DNA from: Terrimonas pollutisoli
Lineage (GTDB): Bacteria; Bacteroidota; Bacteroidia; Chitinophagales; Chitinophagaceae
Direction of reading: 5' to 3'
Length of the DNA: 64,000 bases
Assembly (NCBI RefSeq): GCF_029360765.1
Contig: NZ_JARKNA010000023.1
Coordinates: forward strand, 1-64,000
How positions within the stretch are numbered: position 1 is the first letter of the stretch; each line of letters opens with the position of its first letter. The notes under the pieces were generated by a model. That model did no database searches and had not been told where the DNA came from. It saw nothing but the letters and a program-made list of their open reading frames with translations. A program made the translations under genes and the position numbers. Shown piece by piece: positions 9,184-17,647 of the stretch.

Positions 9184-9915
9184 ATGAAACGTCAACTTGC
9201 TTCGTGGTACAGCCCTTCATTGCACAAAGAAATGCCTGTGGCTACCTATGGTGAGTATGGATTTGCGCTGTTAATGATACCGACTGCTGCTGCGGATTAC
9301 CTGGAATATGAACGTTTCCAGTTGATGAATGAACTGGCGCCTTTTATCGACAGCGGTAAAGTGAAGATTTACTCTATTGATAGCATCAATAATGAGAGCT
9401 GGATGAATAATGGCATGGATCCCTGGCAAAAATCGATCCGCCACCAGCAATGGAACAGCTATGTGTTTAATGAGGTAGTGCCTTTTATCCGCAATACCAG
9501 CAGTTGGGAAACGCCGATCATCACTTGTGGCGCTTCTTTTGGCGCCTTGCATAGCATGAACTTATTTCTAAAACGTCCTGATATTATCAATGGCGTAGTG
9601 GCCATGAGCGGCGTCTATGATCTGACTGAGTATACAAAGGGCCACTATGATGAGAATGTTTATTTCAACAGCCCTGCTCATTATACTCCAAACCTGACTG
9701 ATCATAATATACTGGAACAGATCCGTCAAAGCAGGCACATTCATATTCTTACAGGTAGCGGTAATTATGAGGACCCGGCTGCCAGCGGCAGATTTGCCAA
9801 ACAATTATACGATAAGGGTATCTGGTATGAGCTTGATATTTGGGGTGCTGAATGGCCGCACGATTGGAATACCTGGCGAAAAATGTTACCACATTATTTG
9901 GGGACGAGATTTTGA
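9184..9915 (+). CDS. esterase-like alpha/beta hydrolase
   Basis: A 243-residue protein of the putative esterase (Esterase D-like) family. The nucleophile elbow is GASFGA (G-x-S-x-G) after the strand WETPIITC, and a likely catalytic histidine lies in EWPHDWNTWR near the C-terminus; the acid may be in HILTGSGNYEDP. There is no signal peptide, so it is cytoplasmic. It starts with ATG at 9184, divergent from valS by about 140 bases. The substrate is unknown; relatives cleave short acyl esters. Confidence 0.8.
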   Translation: MKRQLASWYSPSLHKEMPVATYGEYGFALLMIPTAAADYLEYERFQLMNELAPFIDSGKVKIYSIDSINNESWMNNGMDPWQKSIRHQQWNSYVFNEVVPFIRNTSSWETPIITCGASFGALHSMNLFLKRPDIINGVVAMSGVYDLTEYTKGHYDENVYFNSPAHYTPNLTDHNILEQIRQSRHIHILTGSGNYEDPAASGRFAKQLYDKGIWYELDIWGAEWPHDWNTWRKMLPHYLGTRF

Positions 9916-10017
9916 TGAAATCTTGTCAGGAAAAGGAAATAAGTATCAAAGGTCGTTGCTCAGCATTTTTCATTTTTGTGAACGAAATATGTGGAAAATC
10001 TAAACTTCTGATCGTAT

Positions 10018-10665
10018 CTAATTTATTAACTGCTTTAATAAAGCTGTAAACTCTTTTCCCGCTATCATCCTCGCACCAAAGCTTTCCAGGTATTCCGTAT
10101 AAACCTGGCAGTCTATTAATTCCACGCCTTCCAATCTAAGTTGGTCAATATATTTGATAAAAGCATAGCGGGAAGTGTTGCTTAATTTGCTGAACATGCT
10201 TTCACCAAAAAAAACTTTTCCCAGCCTGATTCCGTAAAGCCCGCCAACCAAATCTCCCTCTTTCCATACTTCAGCGCTATGGGCATAACCAAGTTCATGC
10301 ATTTTTATATAGGCCCTTTCTACCTCTTGCGTTATCCAGGTGCCATCCTGTCCGGGGCGGGCAATTTTTTTACATTGATGAATTACGTCTTTGAATGCTT
10401 TGTTGATAGTGAATTTAAATTCGTTTCGTTTCAGAAGGGGCTTTATGCCTTTGCTGATTTTTAATTCACCAGGAAACAGGACAAATCGGGGATTAGGACT
10501 CCACCATAGAATGGGATCAGCTTCATACCAGGGGAATATTCCGTGCTTATAAGCAAGTAATAATCTTTCGGGTGATAAATCACCGCCAATGGCTAATAAA
10601 CCATCCTGTTCAGCCAAATGTGCCGGGGGAAAATAAAGTTTTTTATCGAGAATAAAAAGGGACAT
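10018..10665 (-). CDS. aat: leucyl/phenylalanyl-tRNA--protein transferase
   Basis: Transfers Leu or Phe from aminoacyl-tRNA to the N-terminal Lys or Arg of proteins, creating primary N-degrons. The 215-residue length and the blocks FPPAHLAEQDGLLAIGGDLS, YKHGIFPWYE, WWSPNPRFVLFP, TWITQEMxxAY-like TWITQEVERAY and GLYGIRLGKVFFGESMFS are diagnostic. It lies 26 bases downstream of clpS on the same strand, so both halves of the bacterial N-end rule pathway (degron maker and ClpP adaptor) appear to be co-transcribed. Confidence 0.96.
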   Translation of the reverse strand: MSLFILDKKLYFPPAHLAEQDGLLAIGGDLSPERLLLAYKHGIFPWYEADPILWWSPNPRFVLFPGELKISKGIKPLLKRNEFKFTINKAFKDVIHQCKKIARPGQDGTWITQEVERAYIKMHELGYAHSAEVWKEGDLVGGLYGIRLGKVFFGESMFSKLSNTSRYAFIKYIDQLRLEGVELIDCQVYTEYLESFGARMIAGKEFTALLKQLIN

Positions 10666-10691
10666 GGGTGTGATCAGTAATGAATAAAAGC

Positions 10692-11006
10692 TTATTCAGC
10701 GATCACTTCAACAGTAGCGCCAATTCCTCTTTCGGTAATAGCATCGCACATTATCTTGAGTTCGTCATACTCGCCTTGTTTAACGGCATATTTACCCTTA
10801 TAGTGAATGAAATAGGAACATTGCTCTGCCTGCTCAGGACTATGACCACACACTTCAATCAATGTTTCGATCACCCACTCAAAGGTGTTCACTTCATCAT
10901 TCCAGACAATAAGGTTACACAGGCTCTCAAAATCGGTGAGAGTATCTGTTTCTTCCTGGCTATGTGTAAGTATGTTGCTTTTTGTAGTCGCCATTGTCAT
11001 TGGCAT
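10692..11006 (-). CDS. clpS: ATP-dependent Clp protease adaptor ClpS
   Basis: About 104 residues with the ClpS core NLIVWNDEVNTFEWVIETL and the later HYKGKYAVKQGEYDELK and GIGATVE blocks. ClpS recognises bulky hydrophobic N-terminal residues and delivers the substrates to ClpAP or its counterpart. The first residues (about 1-25) are a variable flexible tail. A TAnnTTTG box lies only 5 bases upstream of the first ATG (11006), so the mRNA may be nearly leaderless, or translation may begin at the in-frame ATG at 11000 or 10994. It is followed by aat in the same transcription unit. Confidence 0.93.
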   Translation of the reverse strand: MPMTMATTKSNILTHSQEETDTLTDFESLCNLIVWNDEVNTFEWVIETLIEVCGHSPEQAEQCSYFIHYKGKYAVKQGEYDELKIMCDAITERGIGATVEVIAE

Positions 11007-11011
11007 TTATG

Positions 11012-11019
11012 CAAAAATA
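11012..11019 (-). promoter_or_regulatory. clpS-aat promoter -7 box
   Basis: The minus strand reads TATTTTTG (TAnnTTTG consensus). It is 5 bases from the first possible clpS start codon. No clear -33 element was seen. Confidence 0.5.
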
Positions 11020-11296
11020 GAAAATCCGTTGCTGTAAAAAACATATTCTACCGGTCTATTTGTATTCTCCTATAAATCAATTTTTATGGGAACTGGCATG
11101 GATGGATTTTCATTGAGGTGAATGATTCCGTTCTGATCCAAATCATTGAATTGAAAAAGAGGAGTTCCGGTTGGCTATACAAAAATTTGAATTTAGCCCG
11201 GCATAGCACCAAATGAATTATGAAAACTTCAAAGGCTTTGATCAAAAATCCTACATATACCGGGCTGGAAACTAAATTAAAAAGAGTGAAAAAAAA
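11020..11296. other. intergenic gap between clpS and tRNA-Val
   Basis: This stretch has no credible reading frame longer than about 20 codons. It separates the minus-strand clpS-aat unit from the plus-strand tRNA-Val promoter at 11297-11327. Nothing else was recognised. Confidence 0.5.
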
Positions 11297-11327
11297 TTTG
11301 GCAAAAAACGAGACACCCTTATCTTTG
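11297..11327 (+). promoter_or_regulatory. tRNA-Val(TAC) promoter
   Basis: A textbook Bacteroidota promoter: TTTG at 11297-11300, 19 bases, then TATCTTTG at 11320-11327. Transcription should start near 11331-11334, about 10-13 bases before the tRNA. Confidence 0.75.
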
Positions 11328-11343
11328 CACTCCCAATAAAAAA

Positions 11344-11418
11344 GGGAGTTTAGCTCAGTTGGTTCAGAGCATCTGCCTTACAAGCAGAGGGTCGGCGGTT
11401 CGAGCCCGTCAACTCCCA
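11344..11418 (+). tRNA. tRNA-Val (anticodon TAC)
   Basis: A 75-base cloverleaf. The acceptor stem GGGAGTT pairs with AACTCCC, the D arm is TAGCTCAGTTGG, the anticodon stem TCTGC/GCAGA encloses loop CTTACAA with anticodon TAC (reads GTA and probably GTG), and the T arm is GGCGG-TTCGAGC-CCGTC. The 3' end is A-CA in the DNA, so CCA must be completed by nucleotidyltransferase. Confidence 0.95.
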
Positions 11419-11426
11419 CAGAAAAG

Positions 11427-11456
11427 AAGGTTTCAGTTCATGCTGAAGCCTTTTTT
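11427..11456 (+). terminator. terminator of tRNA-Val(TAC)
   Basis: The stem AAGGTTTCAG / CTGAAGCCTT (one G-T pair) with loop TTCATG is followed by TTTTTT. It lies 9 bases after the tRNA and before the DNA glycosylase gene. Confidence 0.8.
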
Positions 11457-11475
11457 ATTTCCCTAAATTTATCTT

Positions 11476-12024
11476 ATGGCATCTTCTTACTGCGAGTTTG
11501 TTCAAAATGCCGGGAAGGACACGGTTCACCGGCATTATCATGACAATGAGTATGGTTTCCCAATCAATGACGATAATTTACTTTTTGCAAGATTAGTGTT
11601 GGAAATAAACCAGGCCGGGCTTAGTTGGGAAACGATTCTGAAAAAGAAGGATAACTTCTTTGCGGCCTTCGACAATTTTGAAATCAATAAAGTAGCCCGT
11701 TACACTATCAAAAAGAAAGAGAAGTTGTTACAGGACGCCGGTATTATCCGCAATCGCTTAAAAATTGAGGCGGCCATACATAATGCTCAATGCATCCAAT
11801 CGATTCAAAGGGAGTTCGGGTCGTTTAAGAGCTGGCTGGATAACCATCACCCTAAGACAAAAGAGGAATGGGTGAAATTGTTTAAAAAAACCTTTCGTTT
11901 TACAGGTGGAGAAATCGTCAATGAATTTTTAATGAGTACCGGCTATCTACCCGGTTGTCATATTGAAACCTGCCCGGTTTATAAAAAAATCTTAAAGCAG
12001 AAGCCGAAGTGGGCCGAAAAGTGA
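11476..12024 (+). CDS. tag: DNA-3-methyladenine glycosylase I
   Basis: Base-excision repair enzyme that removes 3-methyladenine from alkylated DNA. The 182 residues carry the family blocks YHDNEYGFPINDD, EINQAGLSWETILKK, DAGIIRNRLKI and GYLPGCHIETCPVY. Zinc-binding residues of E. coli Tag map to the N-terminal Cys (SSYCEF), the early His of YHDNEYG and the C-terminal His/Cys of GCHIETC. It sits between the two tRNA-Val genes and begins shortly after the first tRNA's terminator. Confidence 0.93.
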   Translation: MASSYCEFVQNAGKDTVHRHYHDNEYGFPINDDNLLFARLVLEINQAGLSWETILKKKDNFFAAFDNFEINKVARYTIKKKEKLLQDAGIIRNRLKIEAAIHNAQCIQSIQREFGSFKSWLDNHHPKTKEEWVKLFKKTFRFTGGEIVNEFLMSTGYLPGCHIETCPVYKKILKQKPKWAEK

Positions 12025-12109
12025 ATACTGACGTGTAAATAACGCCACTACTATGGCAGATGATTTGAGCTGGGAATTTCCGCTATTGGCGAGTCGTCAA
12101 ATAACAACT

Positions 12110-12400
12110 TTAATTAGGTTGTACAGCCGGCAACCGGTAATGCAGTCCATCGATCACAAACAATTCATCTATCTCGTAGGTCCAAAACTTATGTAAAGGC
12201 GATTTTTTTAGAATATCCTCGACCTCTTTTTTCCCGGCTGCATTCAGGGTTATCCACACACGTTGTGTTTCCATGCTTACGGCATACTGGTCAACTATAT
12301 CTTTGTTAATAAGGAAATTGATATAAGTGCGATGAGGGGGGATCAACTCCATAAAATCATCTGACATCTCGAACTGTATCGTCACCTGGTATTTTTTCAT
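12110..12400 (-). CDS. small muconolactone-isomerase-like (dimeric alpha/beta barrel) protein
   Basis: A 96-residue protein starting MKKYQVTIQFEM. The pattern (N-terminal strand, helix, LINKDIVDQYAVS, TQRVWITLNA, KEVEDILKKSPLHKFWTYEIDELF) resembles the muconolactone delta-isomerase/YCII ferredoxin-like fold. No catabolic genes surround it, so an isomerase role is unlikely and the function is unknown. A longer reading frame runs to 12496, but the extra part abuts the tRNA-Val(GAC) promoter and has no family similarity, so the ATG at 12400 is preferred. Confidence 0.6.
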   Translation of the reverse strand: MKKYQVTIQFEMSDDFMELIPPHRTYINFLINKDIVDQYAVSMETQRVWITLNAAGKKEVEDILKKSPLHKFWTYEIDELFVIDGLHYRLPAVQPN

Positions 12401-12484
12401 TACTATTAAAATAGACAAAATAAACCGGTGAAAGTTGCAAAATGCCGGAAAATAATTTCTTAAAAACCAAGTGATAAAAGACCT

Positions 12485-12492
12485 TAATTTTG
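12485..12492 (+). promoter_or_regulatory. tRNA-Val(GAC) promoter -7 box
   Basis: TAATTTTG matches TAnnTTTG exactly and ends 7 bases before the mature tRNA, so the 5' leader would be only a few bases. No TTTG at -33 spacing was found. Confidence 0.55.
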
Positions 12493-12499
12493 CCAACCC

Positions 12500-12574
12500 G
12501 GGACGTTAGCTCAGTTGGTTTAGAGCATTACTTTGACAGAGTAGGGGTCACTGGTTCGAGTCCAGTACGTCCCA
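12500..12574 (+). tRNA. tRNA-Val (anticodon GAC)
   Basis: A 75-base cloverleaf with acceptor stem GGGACGT/ACGTCCC, D arm TAGCTCAGTTGG, anticodon loop TTGACAG (anticodon GAC, reading GTC and GTT) and T arm CTGG-TTCGAGT-CCAG. The 3' end is ACA, without a complete encoded CCA. It is the second valine isoacceptor within 1.2 kb. Confidence 0.94.
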
Positions 12575-12621
12575 CAATTTTAGCCCTACTTGCCTGCATT
12601 GGCTGAACATCGAAAAAATCT

Positions 12622-12666
12622 AAAAAGAAATAAACCTTCCTATTGCGGGAAGGTTTATTTCTTTTT
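12622..12666. terminator. strong bidirectional terminator
   Basis: A 19-bp near-perfect inverted repeat (AAAAAGAAATAAACCTTCC, loop, GGAAGGTTTATTTCTTTTT) lies between the tRNA-Val(GAC) and the convergent glycosyltransferase gene. The built-in A-tract and T-tract make it functional from both directions. Confidence 0.85.
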
Positions 12667-12696
12667 GCTGACTTATAACTGATAAAGTGCCTATAA

Positions 12697-13821
12697 CTAG
12701 GCAGCCATCAACCTTTCAAACATTTCGATATTAAGCGCCGAAATTACAGACAGGCAGGCAACAGCCGACTGTATGGCATCAATTACGCCTTTTGCTGCAT
12801 TTTGAAAATTGTATTTCTGTACATGCTTATGTGCATTGGCGGATAATTTTTCGTACAAAGCCTGGTCCTTCAAAATATTGACAACTTTTTCGGCCCAGAC
12901 TTCTTTTTCCACAGGTAGTACAAACCCTGTTTCTTCCTGGATCACCAGGTCATGAGCTACACCGGCATTTTCGCAGGTGATAACGGGTAACCCTGCCGCC
13001 ATAGCCTCATTTGCTACTACACCCCAGGTGTCATTGAGAGTGGGAAACAGAAGAATTTTGGCTTTCGAATAATACTCTGGTAAATTCCTGGTTTCTACGA
13101 ATCCCGGATAGTCATAGTCGATACCGTATTCGTCAAGTTTTTTTAGTATGTCTTCTTTTAGTTCTCCCGAGCCTATCAGCAACACCCGGCAATAACCGAG
13201 TTTTTCTTTCACTTGTTTAGCAATTTCGACGAAAAAGAAAGGAAGCTTCAGGTCAATAAAGCGAGCCGAAAACATCAACTCATATTTCTTTTCAGTTAAT
13301 GGCACTTTTTTAAACTGGCTGTTATCCACGCATAAGTAGCTTCGGAAAAACCGATTGTGTTCGATGTCATAACTTTTGTAAAGGGCCTGGGCACCGTCGC
13401 TGACTCCTATAAAGGCATTCGTTTTTGAAAAAACAATTTTCCGGATGAGCTTATGAATAATTGATAAGCGATTTTCAGAATTTAATGTGCCGTCCGTAAA
13501 GACCAATGGCTTTTTTTTGTTTACCATGCACCAGGCAAAAGCGTATAACATAGTGGGGTAAAACCCATCCAGGATCACGACTTCAGGATTTATTCTATTC
13601 AAAACACGCCATATCCTGTGATTGCTGTGCACAGTGGTTTTGTTGTACTTTGATAAGAAAATCTTTTTGTAATTACCAAGATTGAATTTCCAGGTTCTGT
13701 CAGCTTCTTTTTCAGCACAGTAAATAACTGTATAGTTATGCTGAAATTTTTCGGCGATTAATTCATGAAGCTTTTCTCTGTAAGGGGCAGGGATGTTGGT
13801 GACAAGTACTGTCTTAATCAT
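12697..13821 (-). CDS. family 4 glycosyltransferase
   Basis: A 374-residue GT-B enzyme. The N-terminal domain (LVTNIPAPYREKLHEL) binds the acceptor. The C-terminal nucleotide-sugar domain has SARFIDLKLPFFFVE, LIGSGELKEDI and the E-x7-E-like block LFPTLNDTWGVVANEAMAAG. It probably adds a sugar to a lipid-linked or surface polysaccharide at the cytoplasmic membrane; donor and acceptor cannot be read from the sequence. It is the last gene of a three-gene minus-strand glycan cluster with the GT2 and FkbM genes. Confidence 0.85.
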   Translation of the reverse strand: MIKTVLVTNIPAPYREKLHELIAEKFQHNYTVIYCAEKEADRTWKFNLGNYKKIFLSKYNKTTVHSNHRIWRVLNRINPEVVILDGFYPTMLYAFAWCMVNKKKPLVFTDGTLNSENRLSIIHKLIRKIVFSKTNAFIGVSDGAQALYKSYDIEHNRFFRSYLCVDNSQFKKVPLTEKKYELMFSARFIDLKLPFFFVEIAKQVKEKLGYCRVLLIGSGELKEDILKKLDEYGIDYDYPGFVETRNLPEYYSKAKILLFPTLNDTWGVVANEAMAAGLPVITCENAGVAHDLVIQEETGFVLPVEKEVWAEKVVNILKDQALYEKLSANAHKHVQKYNFQNAAKGVIDAIQSAVACLSVISALNIEMFERLMAA

Positions 13822-13929
13822 AAGGTTCGTTTTAACTGGTGATACGAAATAATTCTTGCTTTCGTCAGGATATTGGTTTATCTATGGCTATAACAGAAGA
13901 TTGTTGGATTGGAGATTGACCAGGTTGTC

Positions 13930-14802
13930 CTATGCACGGACAGTTTGTTTTTTTCCTCTTGATTCCCACAAAACAGGGAAAAAGGTTTTTGTCCAAAGTA
14001 ATGCCCAGGCTTTGGGTAAATAGAGAGGAAAAAACTTTCTTACAAAGGCGAGATACTCCTTATAAGCAAGACCTTTATGGCTATACAGGTATTGTATTCG
14101 TTGTTTTAAACTATGATCACCGGTTTTCCAACTTACTCCGTGATCGTCCGAACAATAGCCGCAATAGTATGCACAGATATAGGAAGGAATGCCGGCCTTT
14201 TTTGCTTTCAACGTATAATCATAATCGGCAAAACTGTGGGTATAAACATCGGACAGAATTCCTATTTTATCAACCACTTTTGTGGGCACCAGCATAATGT
14301 TGGCATTCCCGAGATGACACAACTGAGGGGAAACATTATTGGGCTTCACTACCTCAGCCTTCGAGATATAACCATTCTTCAAAAGTCGGCCACCGTAAGA
14401 AAAATTGCCGGAGATTTTGTCTTTAGTTGAACCAATCAGGATGCAATGCTCATCCTTCATTGTTTTCAAATCTGTAAACAGATTTTTAAATGCATCATTT
14501 AACAGTAGCGTATCATCATTCAGCAATAAGAAATAATCAAAACTCTTTTTTGTTTTTATCGCTTCCCGCCAGGCATACCGCATACCTCCGGCCCAAAAAA
14601 GATCACCGCTTCCCTTAAAAACATGAGCATTGGGGAATTCAGTTTTCACAGCCTCGCCTGTTCCGTCTGTAGAGTTGTCATCTACCAAATAAATATCAAT
14701 ATTGAGGTCATCAATGCCTTTCTGGTTGTACACACTTCTAAGACAGGACAGGGTTTTTTCTTTCCTGTTATAACAAGTTATGAGAATAGCAATTTGTGTC
14801 AT
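13930..14802 (-). CDS. family 2 glycosyltransferase
   Basis: A 290-residue GT-A enzyme that opens with AILITCYNRKEKTLSCLRSV, followed by DDNSTDGTGEAV, GSGDLFWAGGMRYAWREA and the DxD-type motif LLLNDDTLL. This pattern is close to rhamnosyl/GlcNAc-type polysaccharide transferases. It lies 108 bases upstream of the GT4 gene on the same strand and probably acts in the same envelope or exopolysaccharide pathway. Donor sugar unknown. Confidence 0.85.
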   Translation of the reverse strand: MTQIAILITCYNRKEKTLSCLRSVYNQKGIDDLNIDIYLVDDNSTDGTGEAVKTEFPNAHVFKGSGDLFWAGGMRYAWREAIKTKKSFDYFLLLNDDTLLLNDAFKNLFTDLKTMKDEHCILIGSTKDKISGNFSYGGRLLKNGYISKAEVVKPNNVSPQLCHLGNANIMLVPTKVVDKIGILSDVYTHSFADYDYTLKAKKAGIPSYICAYYCGYCSDDHGVSWKTGDHSLKQRIQYLYSHKGLAYKEYLAFVRKFFPLYLPKAWALLWTKTFFPVLWESRGKKQTVRA

Positions 14803-15190
14803 GATTTATCTATCCTGGTACGTAATAAGATTTTTTCCAGGCTTTTCATACTTATTGGGGGTATTCAGAAAATGTCAGCTAAACTATAGATTCGCCTGAC
14901 ATTCATTTTTGACCGGAATAGTAACTTTCGAAGATTTATTCCTTTGATTTTTTCCAACCTTAACAAGGGAGTGGAGAAAACGTTTAAAGTAAATTTCCAT
15001 GGGTTACGGTCAAAACTCTTTAAAACTGAATGTGAAAATATGCACTATCAGAGGTTTTTTCAAGGGTTTTCGTAAAAATTTTCCCAGAAATATTTTTTTG
15101 TTAATACAGGGGTAATGAAGCGTTGCCTGGCTTGACTTTCAATGAGATGCCAGAAGTTATTTTTTTGTAGGAAAATAACTTCTGCATGGT
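14803..15190. other. gap between FkbM and GT2 genes
   Basis: This 388-base AT-rich stretch has no credible gene, repeat or clear promoter box. A promoter for the GT2-GT4 genes is expected here but was not identified. Confidence 0.4.
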
Positions 15191-15910
15191 TTATGAAGGT
15201 AAAAAGGCTTTTTTGTTAATAAAGGAGATTTCTTCCATGGAATCTGATACAGCAAATATTTCATATCCTTTACTTTTTAACTTTTCAATAGCCTGTTTAG
15301 TTTTAAGCTTTCCCTCTTCATGGAAAAATCTATCGTGAAACTCTATTAATATTTGAGTTATTGACATCTGGTCGTTTAAAATATCATCTATCGCATTATA
15401 TTCGGCTCCTTCAATATCCATTTTTAATACGTCCAAATGTTGATGCCCCAACTCACTCATTATTTGAGCTAACGTTTTCATGTTAACCGTTATTTTTTCT
15501 TTTGCATTCAAATTATCCTGCATAATCACGCTGCCGGAAACATATTCGTTTTTTTTAGGAAGGAAAAAATCCACCGGCCCGCTTTTATTGCTTAGCCCAA
15601 AATCAAAAAATTGAAAAGTTTGCGGTAAGCTTTGTTTTGTCATCCATGTTATTGACTTTGGAGTTGGGTCGAACCCGAAAATCCGGCAATTATGTTTTTT
15701 CGCAATGTCAAGGTCAAATGAAATATCTTCTCCTATTCCAAATGAATACACGATTGTTTTTTCATTCAAAAAATCAGGACAAATGTAAAACCCTCCATAG
15801 GTGTTTCCGTACCAAACTTTGTTACAGGTTACACCTTTTTTTAAATGACTTGAATTTCCGGTTATACGTGAAAGTAAAACCTTAATGGTGACTTTTATTT
15901 TAGTTAGCAT
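15191..15910 (-). CDS. FkbM family SAM-dependent methyltransferase
   Basis: A 239-residue protein with YSFGIGEDISFDLDIAKKHN (motif I region), FGFDPTPKSI, FDFGLSNKSGPVDFFLP and VLKMDIEGAEYNAI, the last being the FkbM signature. Members O-methylate sugars and other hydroxyls. It sits upstream of two glycosyltransferase genes, so methylation of a surface glycan is the likely role. The N-terminal 30 residues are basic without a signal peptide. Confidence 0.85.
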   Translation of the reverse strand: MLTKIKVTIKVLLSRITGNSSHLKKGVTCNKVWYGNTYGGFYICPDFLNEKTIVYSFGIGEDISFDLDIAKKHNCRIFGFDPTPKSITWMTKQSLPQTFQFFDFGLSNKSGPVDFFLPKKNEYVSGSVIMQDNLNAKEKITVNMKTLAQIMSELGHQHLDVLKMDIEGAEYNAIDDILNDQMSITQILIEFHDRFFHEEGKLKTKQAIEKLKSKGYEIFAVSDSMEEISFINKKAFLPS

Positions 15911-16245
15911 AATTGCTTTGGTTGTTTTGTTCCGGTTATAATAGCTTCCTGCTAAAAAATTATACTATAGAGAAAATGTATTCCATTTTCAGACTACGAG
16001 TACTAATATGTGTTAGGAAAATTAGCTTGTAAAATTTTCAGTGTTTACAGCTTAGGTATGGCACATTAAAGTAGATACTTTAGATGAGCTTGTCAAAATT
16101 TTTATGAAATTTAATTTGCTCCGAACGTTTTTTGATGCTAATAAACGTCGTTTTAAGTAGAGAATAGGTGTTAACACCTGTTTTCCTTAGGTGGTTTTTT
16201 GTTGAAATTAAAGAATGATTATTCAATTTAAGGGGTGTAAATTTC
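15911..16245. other. gap between mtaB and the FkbM gene
   Basis: This 335-base AT-rich stretch should hold the promoter for the FkbM gene, but no TAnnTTTG match was found on the minus strand. No gene or repeat was recognised. Confidence 0.4.
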
Positions 16246-17538
16246 TTACAACTTCCACCCGATAATTTTATTTCTCCATTCTTCCCGGTAGGGAGTGGTA
16301 ATGCGGATATAATTGTCGGTGTAGCCTTCCATCATTTCGCCTTTTCCATTTTTTTCAAACAACACCTTACGCACTTGTCCGGCATGCTGCTCTGTGAAGT
16401 ATTGCATTTTCATATAAGACAGGTTGCGCAGAGTCTTGTTTCTTTCATGACGAATGTTGACCGGCACCACCGGCTTTAATGTCAGCGCATGAGTGTTATC
16501 TCTTTCGGAATAAGTAAATACATGCAGGTAAGAGATATCCAGCGCATGGAGAAAATCAAATGTTTCTTTGAAATACTCCTCCGTCTCGCCGGGAAATCCT
16601 ACGATCACATCGACGCCGATTGCACAATGCGGCATTAAGGTCTTGATCAGTTTTACCCGGTCAGCGTACAACTCTCTCTTGTATCTTCGACGCATCATGC
16701 CCAAAATAGTGTTGCTGCCGCTTTGCAGAGGAATATGAAAATGCGGCATAAACTTGTTGCTGTTGGCTACAAATTCAATGATCTCGTTGGTAAGCAGGTT
16801 GGGCTCGATAGAGGAAATGCGGTATCGTTCGATCCCTTCCACTTTTTCCAATTCCTGAATTAGTGAATAAAAATTTTCCGGCCTGCTATTAATTCCTATT
16901 GTTGACCCGGCACCATCGGGCCCCTTTCCAAAGTCGCCAAGATTAATACCCGTCAACACTATTTCTTTTGTTCCACCCGTAGCGAGTTCTTCTGCACTTT
17001 TTATTACATTGCTTATACTATCGCTCCGGCTTTTCCCTCTCGCCATGGGAATGGTGCAAAAAGAGCAGTTATAATCGCATCCATCCTGCACTTTTAAAAA
17101 AGTTCGTGTACGGTCGTTGACAGACCATGAAGAATGAAAGCCGGACACGTCTTCTATATCGCAGCTACAGATTTTCGCAGAATCTCCTTTGCTGAGCTCA
17201 CGAATATGTTGTGCAATATTGAATTTTTCAGCGGCGCCCAGCACCAGGTCAACTCCTGGAATTTCGGCTATTTCTTTAGGTTTTAATTGTGCATAGCAAC
17301 CGGTAATTACTACTAAACTTTCTGGCGACTTGCGTTGAATACGGCGAACGAGGTGGCGGCATTCCTTATCTGCATTTTCGGTAACAGAACAAGTATTGAT
17401 TACATACACATCGGCCATGTCATCAAACTCTTTTTTCTCAAAACCTTCGTTTTCAAGAAGCCTTGAAAGGGAAGAAGTTTCCGAAAAATTGAGTTTACAA
17501 CCCAGTGTATGAAACGCTACAGTCCTCGATTCTGCCAT
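16246..17538 (-). CDS. mtaB: tRNA (N6-threonylcarbamoyladenosine(37)-C2)-methylthiotransferase MtaB
   Basis: Radical-SAM enzyme that converts t6A37 to ms2t6A37 in tRNAs reading ANN codons. The N-terminal UPF0004 domain supplies three Cys ligands of the auxiliary cluster (TLGCKLN, INTCSVTE, VITGCYAQ). The radical-SAM domain carries CDYNCSFCTIP, and a C-terminal TRAM region follows. The 430-residue length and the order of motifs fit MtaB rather than MiaB or RimO. An exact TAnnTTTG box lies 8 bases before the ATG. Confidence 0.93.
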   Translation of the reverse strand: MAESRTVAFHTLGCKLNFSETSSLSRLLENEGFEKKEFDDMADVYVINTCSVTENADKECRHLVRRIQRKSPESLVVITGCYAQLKPKEIAEIPGVDLVLGAAEKFNIAQHIRELSKGDSAKICSCDIEDVSGFHSSWSVNDRTRTFLKVQDGCDYNCSFCTIPMARGKSRSDSISNVIKSAEELATGGTKEIVLTGINLGDFGKGPDGAGSTIGINSRPENFYSLIQELEKVEGIERYRISSIEPNLLTNEIIEFVANSNKFMPHFHIPLQSGSNTILGMMRRRYKRELYADRVKLIKTLMPHCAIGVDVIVGFPGETEEYFKETFDFLHALDISYLHVFTYSERDNTHALTLKPVVPVNIRHERNKTLRNLSYMKMQYFTEQHAGQVRKVLFEKNGKGEMMEGYTDNYIRITTPYREEWRNKIIGWKL

Positions 17539-17546
17539 AGTGGCCG

Positions 17547-17554
17547 CAAAGATA
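17547..17554 (-). promoter_or_regulatory. mtaB promoter -7 box
   Basis: The minus strand reads TATCTTTG, a perfect TAnnTTTG match ending 8 bases before the start codon, so the mRNA leader would be very short. Confidence 0.55.
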
Positions 17555-17647
17555 AGCCAGAACCCCGATTTGATGGATTTAAAAGGATTATGATGAACCA
17601 GTTGTTGACAATCATGGAATTACTTTTAATTTGTAAAAATTACTGCG

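Noticed and set aside
12401..12496. N-terminal extension of the small 96-residue protein
   Set aside because: It runs through the promoter of tRNA-Val(GAC) and contains no similarity to the family; the ATG at 12400 fits better.
11344..12574. tRNA genes as integration sites of a mobile island
   Set aside because: No integrase and no duplicated tRNA 3' ends were found near either tRNA-Val gene, and a housekeeping repair gene lies between them.
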